A stretch of DNA of 64,000 nt, from assembly GCF_021283305.1 (NCBI RefSeq), contig NZ_JAJSOK010000013.1, positions 78,434 to 142,433 of the forward strand. The letters run 5' to 3'. Of this stretch, positions 16,939-25,249 are shown in pieces. Within the stretch, counting starts at the first letter, position 1, and each line of letters starts with the position of its first letter. The stretch is from Pseudonocardia kujensis. Its GTDB lineage: Bacteria > Actinomycetota > Actinomycetes > Mycobacteriales > Pseudonocardiaceae. The translations under genes were made by a program, and so were the position numbers. The notes below the pieces were generated by a model, which had not been told where the DNA came from, did no database searches, and saw only the letters and a list, made by a program, of their open reading frames with translations.

Positions 16939-18030
16939 TCAGACCGCCGCCGGAGCCTCGACGCCGAGCTTCTTGAGCTCGGGCACGACCTTCTCGCCGA
17001 ACAGCTTCAGGCTCGCCCGGACCTTGTCGAAGGGCAGGCCCGCGAACGACGGCGCGATGCTCGGGTGGTGCGGGCCGAGCACCTCGAGGCGGTGCTTGTA
17101 CTTCTCGATGCACTGCTCCGGCGTGCCGAACACCTGGGTGTCCGCGTAGCCGGCGGCCGCCGCCTCCATGCCGGCCTCGCGGATCATGTCCGCGCCGACC
17201 TGGTAGGCCTCGTAGCCCTTGGTCTCGCGCCAGTGCTTGCCCGCGAAGTCGTAGTGCTTGACCACGGACAGGAAGTAGCGCGACAGGTACTCGCGGGCGG
17301 TCTTCTCCGCCTCCTCCGGGTCCTCGTGGCAGTAGATGAAGTCCTGCGTGTGCACCGGCAGCGGCTCGGTGCCGTGCTCCTCGCGGTAGATGTCGCGGTA
17401 CCGGTTGATCGACTCGGCGTGGACCTCCGCCGGGTACTGCATGAAGGTCATCATCCGGGCGCCGACCTTGGCCACCGCGGGCACCGAGTCCGGCGACATC
17501 GCGACGCCGTAGATCCGGCCGGTCCAGTCGTACTCCGGGTTCGGGCCGGGCCGCACGACCGCCCGCGGCTGCGGGTAGAAGGGCCCGTCGTTCTCGACGT
17601 ACCCGTTCTGCAGGCCCGCGACGATGACCGGGGCGGCCTCGTCGAAGCGCTGGCGGGACTCGTTCATGTCCACGCCGAACTGCTCGTACTCCATCTTCGC
17701 CAGGCCGCGGCCCATCCCGAGCAGCACCCGCCCGCCGGACAGGTGGTCGAGCATGATCGCCTTCTCGACGACCCGCAGCGGGTCGTTCCACGGCAGGATC
17801 ACCGCGCCGGTCCCCAGCTTGATCCGCGAGGTCTTCCCGGCCAGGTAGGTCATCAGCTGGAGGTTGTCCGGGCACATCGAGTAGTCGTCGAAGTGGTGCT
17901 CGGCGGCCCAGACGGAGTCGAAGCCGTACTCCTCGGCCAGGACGCCGAGCTCGGCCTCCTGGCGGAACATCTCGCCGTCGGACAGGTTCTCGTGCCAGTT
18001 CTGGAACACCAGCAGCACACCGACATCCAT
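16939..18030 (-). CDS. LLM class flavin-dependent oxidoreductase (alkanal monooxygenase-like)
   Basis: A 363-residue luciferase-family protein, start ATG 18030 with AAGGAC upstream. It has the luciferase alpha-chain features AEHHFDDYSMCPDN (near 44-57), LGTGAVILPWNDPLR (near 75-89), DHLSGGRVLLGMGRG (near 97-111) and a GTPEQCIEKYKHRLE end. These enzymes use FMNH2 and O2 to oxidise small organic molecules. It is first in a two-gene unit with the SnoaL-like gene and divergent from the PucR regulator across a region with a CCTAAC/GTTAGG inverted repeat. Confidence 0.87.
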   Translation of the reverse strand: MDVGVLLVFQNWHENLSDGEMFRQEAELGVLAEEYGFDSVWAAEHHFDDYSMCPDNLQLMTYLAGKTSRIKLGTGAVILPWNDPLRVVEKAIMLDHLSGGRVLLGMGRGLAKMEYEQFGVDMNESRQRFDEAAPVIVAGLQNGYVENDGPFYPQPRAVVRPGPNPEYDWTGRIYGVAMSPDSVPAVAKVGARMMTFMQYPAEVHAESINRYRDIYREEHGTEPLPVHTQDFIYCHEDPEEAEKTAREYLSRYFLSVVKHYDFAGKHWRETKGYEAYQVGADMIREAGMEAAAAGYADTQVFGTPEQCIEKYKHRLEVLGPHHPSIAPSFAGLPFDKVRASLKLFGEKVVPELKKLGVEAPAAV

Positions 18031-18069
18031 GTGGGCGTCCTTCCGTGTCTCGTCCCGCGTCCACTCTTG

Positions 18070-18085
18070 CCTAACGACTGTTAGG
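18070..18085. promoter_or_regulatory. Inverted repeat CCTAAC-N4-GTTAGG
   Basis: A 16-bp site with perfect 6-bp arms and a GACT centre, 40 bp upstream of the LLM gene start on the minus strand and 60 bp upstream of the PucR start on the plus strand. The shape fits a TetR-type operator. The TetR gene at 19836 is the nearest candidate to bind it. This assignment is inference. Confidence 0.6.
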
Positions 18086-18145
18086 GAGGCAGATTGTGAC
18101 GGTAGTCGCAGGGCCCTGCCGAACCAACGACGTCGAGGGAGAGCC

Positions 18146-19765
18146 ATGGCGAGTCCTACAACGGTCCGCCCGGAGCCGCCGCAACAGGACGTGACGGCGG
18201 CGTTGACGCTGGTCGTGCGCGCGGCGCGCGCCGAACTCGGTGCCGCGCGTTGCGTGGTGTACGCGCGCCGCGCCGACGGCGTCCTCGCCCGCCTCGCCGC
18301 CGACGGCGACCCGCAGCGCTGCCTGCACACCAGCGCCGCGGTGCCGCTGCTCGTCGAGGGGGAGGTCGCCGGGGTGCTCGAGGTCGAGCGCCCCGCCGTC
18401 GACGGCCGTCCGCCGGACGACACCGCCGCCGAGCGCGACGCCACCGCGGCGGCCCCGTACGCCGGCCTCGCCGAGACGATCCTCGGCCGGGAGCGGCAGG
18501 CGGACGTCGGTGCCCGGCAGCGCCGCGAGCTCGCGGAGCTGGGCCGGACCCGGGAGCTGCAGCGGCGGCTGTCCGCGGCCGTGGCCAGCGGGGCCGAGGG
18601 GGACGCGCTGGTCTCGCTGCTGGCGTCGATGCTCGGCACCGGCGTCGCCCTGCTCGACGCCGCGCTGCACCCGGTGGCCTGGAGCGCGCCCGAGGGGCCC
18701 GCGGTGCTGCACGAGTCCTCGTTCCTGCCCGGTACCGCCCGGGTCCGCACGGCGCTCGCCGACCTCGGACCGGAACGCACCACGGCGGTGCTGCCGCCCG
18801 ATCCCGACGCCGGCCTGATGCGCCGTCACCTCGTGGCCGCGCTGGTCGGTGAGGGGGAAGTGTCCGGCTACCTCGACGTCGTCGAGACGGGGCGGCGGCT
18901 CGGCCCCGCCGACGCCGCGGTCGCCGAGTACGCCGCGGCCGTGCTGGCCCTGCAGTCGCTGTCGGAGACCCGGCGCGCGCAGGCGGTCGTGCAGGCCCGC
19001 GACGACGTCCTCGGCGAGCTGCTGCGCGGTTCCCGCACCCCCGACGACCTGCGGCGGATGGCGGCGCACGTCGGCCTGGAGGTGGAGCGGCCGCACCTGC
19101 TCGTGCGGCTGCCGGTGGCCGACGGGCGCAGCGCCCGGGACGGCCGGGCCCCGGCCTCCGCGGTGGTGGCGGACGCGATCGGGGTGCCGGTGCTCGCGAT
19201 CGCCGAGCCCGACGCCGTCGTCCTGCTCGCCGGGCTGCCCGCCGGCAGCGCCCCGGAGGCCCGGGTGAAGGCGCAGCTGGGCGCGGTGCTCGACCGGCTC
19301 GGGCCGTTGACCGGCTGCCGCCGGGCCGTCGTCTCGGCGGTCTGCCGGCGGGTCGAGGACTACCCGGCGGCGCACGCCGAGTGCCGGGACGCCGAGGCGA
19401 TCGTGGCCGGCTTCGGGGGTCGGCCCGGCGTCCTCGACGCCGCGGACTTCCGCACGCTGCGGCTGGTGGTGAACGGCGAGCGCACCTCGGTGGCCGTGCA
19501 GTTCGCCGAGACGCTGCTCGGCCCGCTGCGCCGTAACGACGCCGAGACCGGCGGCGACCTGACGGACACGCTCCGGCACTACCTCGCCTGCGGCGCACAG
19601 GTGCGTGCCACGGCGAAGGTGCTGGGCGTGCACGAGAACACCATCCGCTACCGCCTGGGCCGCATCGAGCACGTCGGCGGCCTCGACCTGCGGCGGTTCG
19701 ACGCCCTGCTGGCGGCCCAGCTCGCCCTGCAGATCGACGACCTGGCCCGCGGCGGCAGCGCATGA
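18146..19765 (+). CDS. PucR family transcriptional regulator
   Basis: A 539-residue regulator. The N-terminal 110 residues look like a GAF-type sensory domain, followed by a second ligand-sensing region. The C-terminal 70 residues contain the HTH_30 domain of PucR/CdaR proteins (LRHYLACGAQVRATAKVLGV followed by HENTIRYRLGRIE). I chose ATG 18146 (GAGGGAGAG upstream) and not the longer GTG start. It is divergent from the LLM/SnoaL unit and is followed 70 bp later by a TetR gene. PucR proteins usually activate neighbouring catabolic genes when the substrate is present. Confidence 0.88.
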   Translation: MASPTTVRPEPPQQDVTAALTLVVRAARAELGAARCVVYARRADGVLARLAADGDPQRCLHTSAAVPLLVEGEVAGVLEVERPAVDGRPPDDTAAERDATAAAPYAGLAETILGRERQADVGARQRRELAELGRTRELQRRLSAAVASGAEGDALVSLLASMLGTGVALLDAALHPVAWSAPEGPAVLHESSFLPGTARVRTALADLGPERTTAVLPPDPDAGLMRRHLVAALVGEGEVSGYLDVVETGRRLGPADAAVAEYAAAVLALQSLSETRRAQAVVQARDDVLGELLRGSRTPDDLRRMAAHVGLEVERPHLLVRLPVADGRSARDGRAPASAVVADAIGVPVLAIAEPDAVVLLAGLPAGSAPEARVKAQLGAVLDRLGPLTGCRRAVVSAVCRRVEDYPAAHAECRDAEAIVAGFGGRPGVLDAADFRTLRLVVNGERTSVAVQFAETLLGPLRRNDAETGGDLTDTLRHYLACGAQVRATAKVLGVHENTIRYRLGRIEHVGGLDLRRFDALLAAQLALQIDDLARGGSA

Positions 19766-19835
19766 ACCGCCGGCCCGGGGTTCGATCCCGCGTGGTTCGA
19801 TCTCCGGGGCGGTGCCGACCGGAGGGGGATCCACG

Positions 19836-20525
19836 GTGACGCAGGCACAGGCGGCCCGGGCCCGGGGGACACGGGCCCGGCCGCGCGGGCCGCGGTCGGC
19901 CGCGCGCCGCGCGGAGCTCGTGGCGGTGGCGAGCCGGTTGTTCCGCGAGCGCGGCTACCACGGCGTGGGCATGCGGGCGATCGCCGAGGCGGCCGACATC
20001 CAGGCCGCCTCGCTCTACCACCACTTCGCCAGCAAGGAGGAGCTGCTCCTCGAGTCGATCTACGTGGTCGACCGCGACCTGGTGGTCGACCAGCTGCCGA
20101 TCCTGGAGGGCGGGGGGACGTACCGGGAGCGCCTGGAGCGGCTGGTCCGCGGGCACGTCGGGCACATCGGCGCCAACCGGGACGCGTGGTGGGTGGCGGG
20201 GCGCGAGCTGCGCGCACTGTCCCCGGGGAAGCTCGACGAGGTGCAGGTCTACCGGCGCCGCTACCAGCACGCCCTCGGGGACTTCCTGGCCGCGGGCACC
20301 GCGGCGGGCGCGTTCGCGTGCGAGGACCCGCGGCTGTCCGCGCTCGCCGTGCTGGACATGATCAACGGACCGAACGAGTGGTGGGAACCGGGTGGCCGGC
20401 TCGCCATCGACGAGCTGGCCACCCGGTACGCCGCGCTGGCGATGCGGCTGGTGGGCGGCGACCCGGCGGAGGGGACCGCCGCGGTGCAGGGTCAGGCCAG
20501 GAAGCGCAGGAGCTCGGTGCGGTAG
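19836..20525 (+). CDS. TetR/AcrR family regulator
   Basis: A 229-residue repressor. The HTH is at residues 42-72 (GVGMRAIAEAADIQAASLYHH followed by FASKEEL). The basic N-terminal arm is rich in Arg, Ala and Gly. GTG 19836 is preceded by GGAGGGGG. Its C-terminal domain includes WWVAGRELRALSPGKLDEV, similar to TetR proteins of acyl-CoA and lipid metabolism. The last 34 bp overlap the end of the convergent hydrolase gene. Probable operator: the CCTAAC/GTTAGG repeat at 18070. Confidence 0.87.
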   Translation: MTQAQAARARGTRARPRGPRSAARRAELVAVASRLFRERGYHGVGMRAIAEAADIQAASLYHHFASKEELLLESIYVVDRDLVVDQLPILEGGGTYRERLERLVRGHVGHIGANRDAWWVAGRELRALSPGKLDEVQVYRRRYQHALGDFLAAGTAAGAFACEDPRLSALAVLDMINGPNEWWEPGGRLAIDELATRYAALAMRLVGGDPAEGTAAVQGQARKRRSSVR

Positions 20526-21289
20526 GTGTCGGGGTCCTCCAGGAAGGGCGCGTGCCCGACCCCGGCGAACTCGACGAGCCGGCCGTCGCGGCAGAGCTCG
20601 ATGCCCGCCTTCGCGCCCGAGAACGACACGAAGGCGTCGTCCGTGCCGTGCAGGGACAGCACGGGCACCGCCAGCCCGGCGAGGAGCTCGCGCTGGTCGA
20701 GGTCGATCAGCCCCCGCATCGTGTCGGCGGCCCGCGCGCCGGTCTGCATGAACTGCAGCCAGATGGCCTGCAGCACGTCGTCGGGCACCGGCTTGGCGCA
20801 CACCGCCGAGGCGATGCCGCGGAAGGTCGACGGCCGGTCCGCGGCCAACCCGGCCAGCACGGCCTCGGTGTCGGCGGCGTTGCCGCCGTGCGGCCACCCG
20901 TCGGTCGCGGTGTAGCGCGGGCTCGCCCCGCCGGTGAGGACCACGCCGGAGATCGCGTCGCCCAGCTCCGCCGCCGCGGCGCCCACGACCGCCCCGCCCA
21001 GCGACCAGCCGTTGAGCACCGGTCGGTCCAGGTCCAGGTGCCGGACCAGGGCGACGACGTCCGAGGCGATGGCCTCGACCGAGACGTCGTCGAAGTCCTT
21101 GTCCGAGCGCCCGCACGCGCGGTGCTCGATCAGCGCGACCTCGTGCCCCGCGCCGAGGAGGGCGGTGAGCGTGGTGTCCCAGCACTCGCTCGTCGCGCCC
21201 CAGCCGTGCACCAGCACGACCGGGCGCCCGCCCGAGCCGCGGTGGTGCTCGTAGTAGACCTGCTTGCCGTCGCGCTCCAGGTACGCCAT
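20492..21289 (-). CDS. Alpha/beta hydrolase
   Basis: A 265-residue alpha/beta-fold hydrolase with the oxyanion HGWG motif near residue 28, the nucleophile elbow GWSLGG near 95, the acid in HGTDDAF near 217 and the catalytic histidine in GVGHAPF near 244. It is probably an esterase or lactonase; the substrate is unknown. It lies 25 bp downstream of the LLM oxidoreductase... in the opposite order: on the minus strand the LLM gene at 22334-21315 is upstream and this gene follows, so the two are likely one operon performing a monooxygenation followed by ester or lactone cleavage. Confidence 0.87.
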   Translation of the reverse strand: MAYLERDGKQVYYEHHRGSGGRPVVLVHGWGATSECWDTTLTALLGAGHEVALIEHRACGRSDKDFDDVSVEAIASDVVALVRHLDLDRPVLNGWSLGGAVVGAAAAELGDAISGVVLTGGASPRYTATDGWPHGGNAADTEAVLAGLAADRPSTFRGIASAVCAKPVPDDVLQAIWLQFMQTGARAADTMRGLIDLDQRELLAGLAVPVLSLHGTDDAFVSFSGAKAGIELCRDGRLVEFAGVGHAPFLEDPDTYRTELLRFLA

Positions 21290-21314
21290 GTCGTCTCCTT
21301 CTCGGGGGTCGGGG

Positions 21315-22334
21315 TCAGGCGGCGAGCCGCTCGCGGACCTGCGGCATCACCTTCGTGGCCAGGTACTCGACGCGCTCGGAGCCGCTCTCGACGGGCTCGC
21401 CCGGCAGCTGCGCCCAGAAGTGCACGTCGCGGATCTGCGGGCGGTCCCGCAGCAGCGCGGTCAGCTCGGTGACGGCGGTGTCGGCGTCCCAGAGGAGGTA
21501 GGCGCCGGCGTCGACGATCTGTTGCGGGTCGGTGAAGCGCGGGGTGGCGTCGGGCGGGCCGAACGCGCCCCAGGCGATGTACTCGTTGAGCTGGTAGAGC
21601 GCGTGCTCGCCGATCCGTGCCCAGGTCCGCTCCGGGTCCTCCGCGATCACGGCCCACTGGCCGGCGTAGATCCTGGCGTCCTCGACGGGCCTGCCGAGCG
21701 CGGCGACCGCGTCGAGATAGGCCTGCTGGTGGGCGTTCTGGGTGGAGAGGAAGCCGTCGGCGATCCGTGCGGCCCGGGCGATCGCGGGCTCGGCCATCGC
21801 CCCGACGAGCAGCTGCGGCGCCGTCTCCGGCCGCGGGGTCACGGCCAGCCCCTCGGGCAGCGCGTACCGCTTGCCGGAGAAGCCGCTCGCGTCGCCGGCC
21901 CAGGCCCGCCGGATGATCTCGACGCCCTCCTCGAGCAGGCTGGGCCGGTTGCGCACCGTCTGCCCGAACGCCGCGAACTCGCGCTCCCAGTAGCCCTGCC
22001 CGACGCCGAGGTCGAACCGGCCGCCGGTGAGCAGCGAGAGGGTGGCGGCGTCCTCGGCCAGCCGCACGGGGTTGTGCAGCGGCGAGACGATCAGGTTGGT
22101 GCCGATCCGGAGGGTCGCGGTGCGCTCGCCGATCGCCGACGCCAGCACGAAGGGGGAGGGGCTGTACCCGTCGTCGCAGAAGTGGTGCTCGGTCAGCCAG
22201 ACCGAGCCGAGGCCCTTCTGCTCGGCCCAGGCGATCTGGTCCAGGACCTCGCGGTAGAACGAGCCGAAGGGCCGCTCCGGGTCCGGGTTGCGGAAGTCGT
22301 ACCAGAGCCCGAAGACCGGTCCCGTGCCGTCCAC
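21315..22334 (-). CDS. LLM class flavin-dependent oxidoreductase
   Basis: A 339-residue luciferase-family protein, GTG 22334 behind GGAGGAGG. Family blocks: LTEHHFCDDGYSPSPF (near 47-62), RIGTNLIVSPLHNPVRLAED (near 76-95), LTGGRFDLGVGQGYWEREF (near 103-121). It is likely an FMN- or F420-dependent monooxygenase. The alpha/beta hydrolase gene follows 25 bp later on the same strand; an SDR gene lies divergently upstream. The three together would suit a ketone or ether degradation route (oxidation, hydrolysis, alcohol dehydrogenation), which is inference. Confidence 0.87.
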   Translation of the reverse strand: MDGTGPVFGLWYDFRNPDPERPFGSFYREVLDQIAWAEQKGLGSVWLTEHHFCDDGYSPSPFVLASAIGERTATLRIGTNLIVSPLHNPVRLAEDAATLSLLTGGRFDLGVGQGYWEREFAAFGQTVRNRPSLLEEGVEIIRRAWAGDASGFSGKRYALPEGLAVTPRPETAPQLLVGAMAEPAIARAARIADGFLSTQNAHQQAYLDAVAALGRPVEDARIYAGQWAVIAEDPERTWARIGEHALYQLNEYIAWGAFGPPDATPRFTDPQQIVDAGAYLLWDADTAVTELTALLRDRPQIRDVHFWAQLPGEPVESGSERVEYLATKVMPQVRERLAA

Positions 22335-22535
22335 CTGTGCCTCCTCCGTCGGGTGCCGCAGGAGCGTCCCGGGGCGGGGCGGGGGTGTCATCCCCCTCGT
22401 GCGCGCGGCGTTGTCGACGTCCCCAACCGGGCCGCGCGGTCCTGTGGACTCTCCCAACACCTCGGCGGCGCCGCCCTGTCGGCGGTGCGCGGCGGTTCCT
22501 ACCGTCGGCCGGGCCGTCGTCGAGAGGAGCACGTC

Positions 22536-23315
22536 GTGTCCGATCTCCCCCCGCTGCAGGAGGCCACGCTGCGCGACAAGGTCGCCGTCGTCACCGGCGC
22601 CGCGCAGGGCATCGGCCGGGCCACCGCGCTCCGGCTGGCCGCCGAGGGTGCGCTGGTGACGTGCGCGGACATCAAGGACACCGCCGAGACCGTCGCGCTC
22701 GCGGAGAAGGAGGGCGGGCAGGCCGTCGGCGTGCGGCTCGACGTCCGCCGCGCCGCCGACTGGGAGGCCGGGATCGCCGGGGTGCTCGAGCGGCACGGCC
22801 GGGTCGACCTGCTGGCCAACATCGCCGGCATCGTGAACATGCAGAGCGAGGACACGGTCGTCGGGCTGACCGAGGAGGCGTGGGAGAACGTCCTCGCGAC
22901 CGACCTCAAGGGTGTCTGGCTCGGGATGCGGGCGGTCCTCCCGTCGATGATCGAGGCCGGCGGCGGCCGGATCGTGAACATCAGCTCGCTCGCCGCGCTG
23001 CGCGGACTGCCGAACCTGGCCTCGTACTCGGCCGCGAAGGGCGGCGTGATCGGGCTGACGCAGCAGGCGGCCTTCGAGTACGGCCCGCGGAACGTGCTGG
23101 TCAACGCGATCGCCCCCGGCACGATCGACACCCCGATCCTCGGTGACATCACGCCGGAGATGAAGGCGGCCAACGCCCGCGCCCACATCATCGACCGGCT
23201 CGGCCTGCCCGAGGAGATCGCCTCGATGGTGGCGTACCTGTTCCGCGAGGGCCGGTTCGTGACCGGGCAGGTCTACCCGGTCGACGGCGGGTGGTCGGCC
23301 AAGGGCAACTACTGA
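22536..23315 (+). CDS. SDR family oxidoreductase
   Basis: A 259-residue classical short-chain dehydrogenase/reductase. TGAAQGIG (near 22-29) binds NAD(P); NIAG is near 94; the catalytic residues are S in NISSLAAL and YSAAKGG (near 165-171); VDGGWSAKGNY ends the protein. D in CADIK after the second strand suggests NAD preference. GTG 22536 is preceded by GAGAGGAG. It is divergent from the LLM/hydrolase pair across a 200-bp gap in which I see no clear operator. It probably oxidises an alcohol of the same pathway. Confidence 0.88.
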   Translation: MSDLPPLQEATLRDKVAVVTGAAQGIGRATALRLAAEGALVTCADIKDTAETVALAEKEGGQAVGVRLDVRRAADWEAGIAGVLERHGRVDLLANIAGIVNMQSEDTVVGLTEEAWENVLATDLKGVWLGMRAVLPSMIEAGGGRIVNISSLAALRGLPNLASYSAAKGGVIGLTQQAAFEYGPRNVLVNAIAPGTIDTPILGDITPEMKAANARAHIIDRLGLPEEIASMVAYLFREGRFVTGQVYPVDGGWSAKGNY

Positions 23316-23444
23316 TCCGTCGCGCCGTCGGGGCCGAGCAGGTCGGGCGGGCGGCCGCCTCGCGGACGGCGACGCCGGGGCAACGGCGGTCACTATCCTC
23401 GGGACCGTGTCGGCGTCGACCGGAACGCTCCGCCGGGGCCGGGG

Positions 23445-24689
23445 ATGACGGCCTCGCCCGAGCTCACGCTGCGTGCCCTGTCCCCGGGCCTGCTCGCGTT
23501 GCCCTGGGAACAGCCGCTCGGGGAGTGGAGCCCGGCCGAGGTCCCGTTGCGCGACATCGCCGTCGGCCCGAGCCGCCACCTCGTCCGGTTCGTGGGGTGC
23601 GACGGCCTGCTGTGGGCCCTCAAGGAGCTGCCGCACCGCGTCGCGCGCAAGGAGTACGCGGTGCTGCGCACGCTCGAGGACCTGGCCCTGCCGGCCGTCC
23701 GGCCCGCGGGCGTGGTGTTCCAGGCCGAGGACACCGCGATCCTGGTGACCCGCTACCTAGAGGGCTCGTGGCAGTACCGGCGGCTGTTGATGCGGCTGCC
23801 GCCGAACCGGCCGACGCACCGGGCCCGGCTGTTCGACGCGATGGCCGGCCTGCTCGTCGAGCTGCACCGGCACGGGATCTTCTGGGGCGACTGCTCGCTG
23901 GCCAACACCCTGTTCTCCCGCGACGGTCAGATCCTGCAGGCCTGGCTGGTCGACGCCGAGACCAGCGAGGTCCATCCGTCCCTGTCGGACGGGCAGCGGC
24001 AGATCGACCTCGACATCCTGGTCGAGAACGTCGCGGCCGGGATGGTCGACCTCGCCGAGCGGCTGGACCGGCCGCCGGAGATCCACGACCAGCTGATCGA
24101 CGAGGCGCTCGCGATCCCGGGCCGCTACCGGGCGCTGTGGGACGTCCTGCACACCGAGCCGGTGTACTCGTTCGGCGACCGGTACCGCGTGGAGGGCACG
24201 ATCCGCGAGCTCAACGAGCTGGGGTTCGCGGTCGAGGAGGTCACGCTGCGCCCCACCGGCGACGGGCCCGGCACGCTGCGGCTGCAGGTCGCGGTGGGGG
24301 ACCGGCGGTTCCACGCCGACCAGCTGCGCGCGCTCACCGGGCTCGACGCCGGCGAGGGCCAGGCCAGGATCCTGCTCGGCGACCTGCACGCGTACCAGGC
24401 GGCCCGATCGCGGCGCCGTGGCCGCGAGGTCGGCGAGGCGGAGGCGGCGCGGAGCTGGCGGGACGAGGTGTTCGAGCCCGGGACCGCGCGGGCGCACGCC
24501 GCGCTCGGCGGGGTCGGGTCGCCCGTGCAGGCCTACTGCGACCTGCTCGAGGTGCGCTGGATCCTCAGCGAGCGGGCGGGTGCCGACGTCGGCGACGGAC
24601 GTGCCCTCGCGGCCCTCGCCGGTCGGGCCCCGACCGATTCGGCCGCCCGCGCGGCGGTCGCCGAACCGCCGGAGCCGGGGGAGGGGTAG
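23445..24689 (+). CDS. DUF4032 domain protein (kinase-like fold)
   Basis: A 414-residue protein of the actinobacterial DUF4032 family. The N-terminal 210 residues resemble an atypical kinase: VARKEYAVLRTLEDL (near 66-80), IFWGDCSLANTLF near 145 in the place of the catalytic loop, and AWLVDAETSEVH near 167 in the place of the DFG region. Residues 225-380 are the DUF4032 part. Enzymatic activity and substrate are unknown to me. It appears monocistronic. Confidence 0.82.
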   Translation: MTASPELTLRALSPGLLALPWEQPLGEWSPAEVPLRDIAVGPSRHLVRFVGCDGLLWALKELPHRVARKEYAVLRTLEDLALPAVRPAGVVFQAEDTAILVTRYLEGSWQYRRLLMRLPPNRPTHRARLFDAMAGLLVELHRHGIFWGDCSLANTLFSRDGQILQAWLVDAETSEVHPSLSDGQRQIDLDILVENVAAGMVDLAERLDRPPEIHDQLIDEALAIPGRYRALWDVLHTEPVYSFGDRYRVEGTIRELNELGFAVEEVTLRPTGDGPGTLRLQVAVGDRRFHADQLRALTGLDAGEGQARILLGDLHAYQAARSRRRGREVGEAEAARSWRDEVFEPGTARAHAALGGVGSPVQAYCDLLEVRWILSERAGADVGDGRALAALAGRAPTDSAARAAVAEPPEPGEG

Positions 24690-24746
24690 GGCGTCCGGCG
24701 GGCCAGGCCGGGCGGAGCCGGATAGCGGCTCGGGGATCGGGATTCG

Positions 24747-24787
24747 GGCGACGCCGGAGGGCCGTCGTGGGCACCTCCGGCGTCGCC
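24747..24787. terminator. 14-bp stem hairpin after the DUF4032 gene
   Basis: The arms at 24747-24760 and 24774-24787 are perfectly complementary (core GACGCCGGAGG / CCTCCGGCGTC) around a 13-nt loop. The hairpin sits between the stop of the DUF4032 gene (24689) and the end of the convergent small gene (24820), so it could terminate both. No T-run. Confidence 0.6.
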
Positions 24788-24819
24788 GGCGCGCGGTTCC
24801 CCGGAGGAACCGACGGGTC

Positions 24820-24993
24820 CTACCGGATGGTGAGCCGGCTGTCCGGGTCGACGACCTGCTGCTCGGCGCTCGGCTCCCCGGCGGCCGGCTCCTCGGCCGG
24901 GGCGGCCGGGTTCGGCACGCTCATGACCGGGCCCAGTACGTCGGGCGCGCCGGTCGCCGCACCGACCAGTGCCGCGCGGGTCGTCGTGCGCAT
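24820..24993 (-). CDS. Small Pro/Ala-rich protein, 57 aa
   Basis: A 57-residue frame starting at ATG 24993 with GGAG upstream. The first 20 residues (RTTTRAALVGAATGAPDVL) are mildly hydrophobic and basic at the start; the rest is acidic and Pro/Ala-rich (EEPAAGEPSAEQQ). A longer start at GTG 25005 is possible. No family is recognised. The weak composition makes it uncertain that this is a real gene. Confidence 0.35.
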   Translation of the reverse strand: MRTTTRAALVGAATGAPDVLGPVMSVPNPAAPAEEPAAGEPSAEQQVVDPDSRLTIR

Positions 24994-25249
24994 GAGGAGC
25001 TCCACTCGTCCGTCCGGGGACCTCGTCGTCCCGCCTCCTCGTGCTGGCGGCGGTGCCGACGAGCGTCATCGGGCACAACGGCCGCGCGCCGGGGGAGGCG
25101 CGAGGCTCCACACGAAGGGGTGACGACCGCGACCTGCTGCGCGACGACCCCGCGCGACGGGGGCCCCTCCGCGCCACCCACCGCCCTCGCGAACGGGACG
25201 AAACACGGACCGTCTGGCCCGGTGGTCGGATCAGCGGGATGCTGCCGCG

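Noticed and set aside
18156..21185. A 1009-residue minus-strand open frame
   Set aside because: Its sequence is dominated by Arg/Pro/Ala runs and lies antisense to the PucR and TetR genes and out of frame with the alpha/beta hydrolase; no domain is present.
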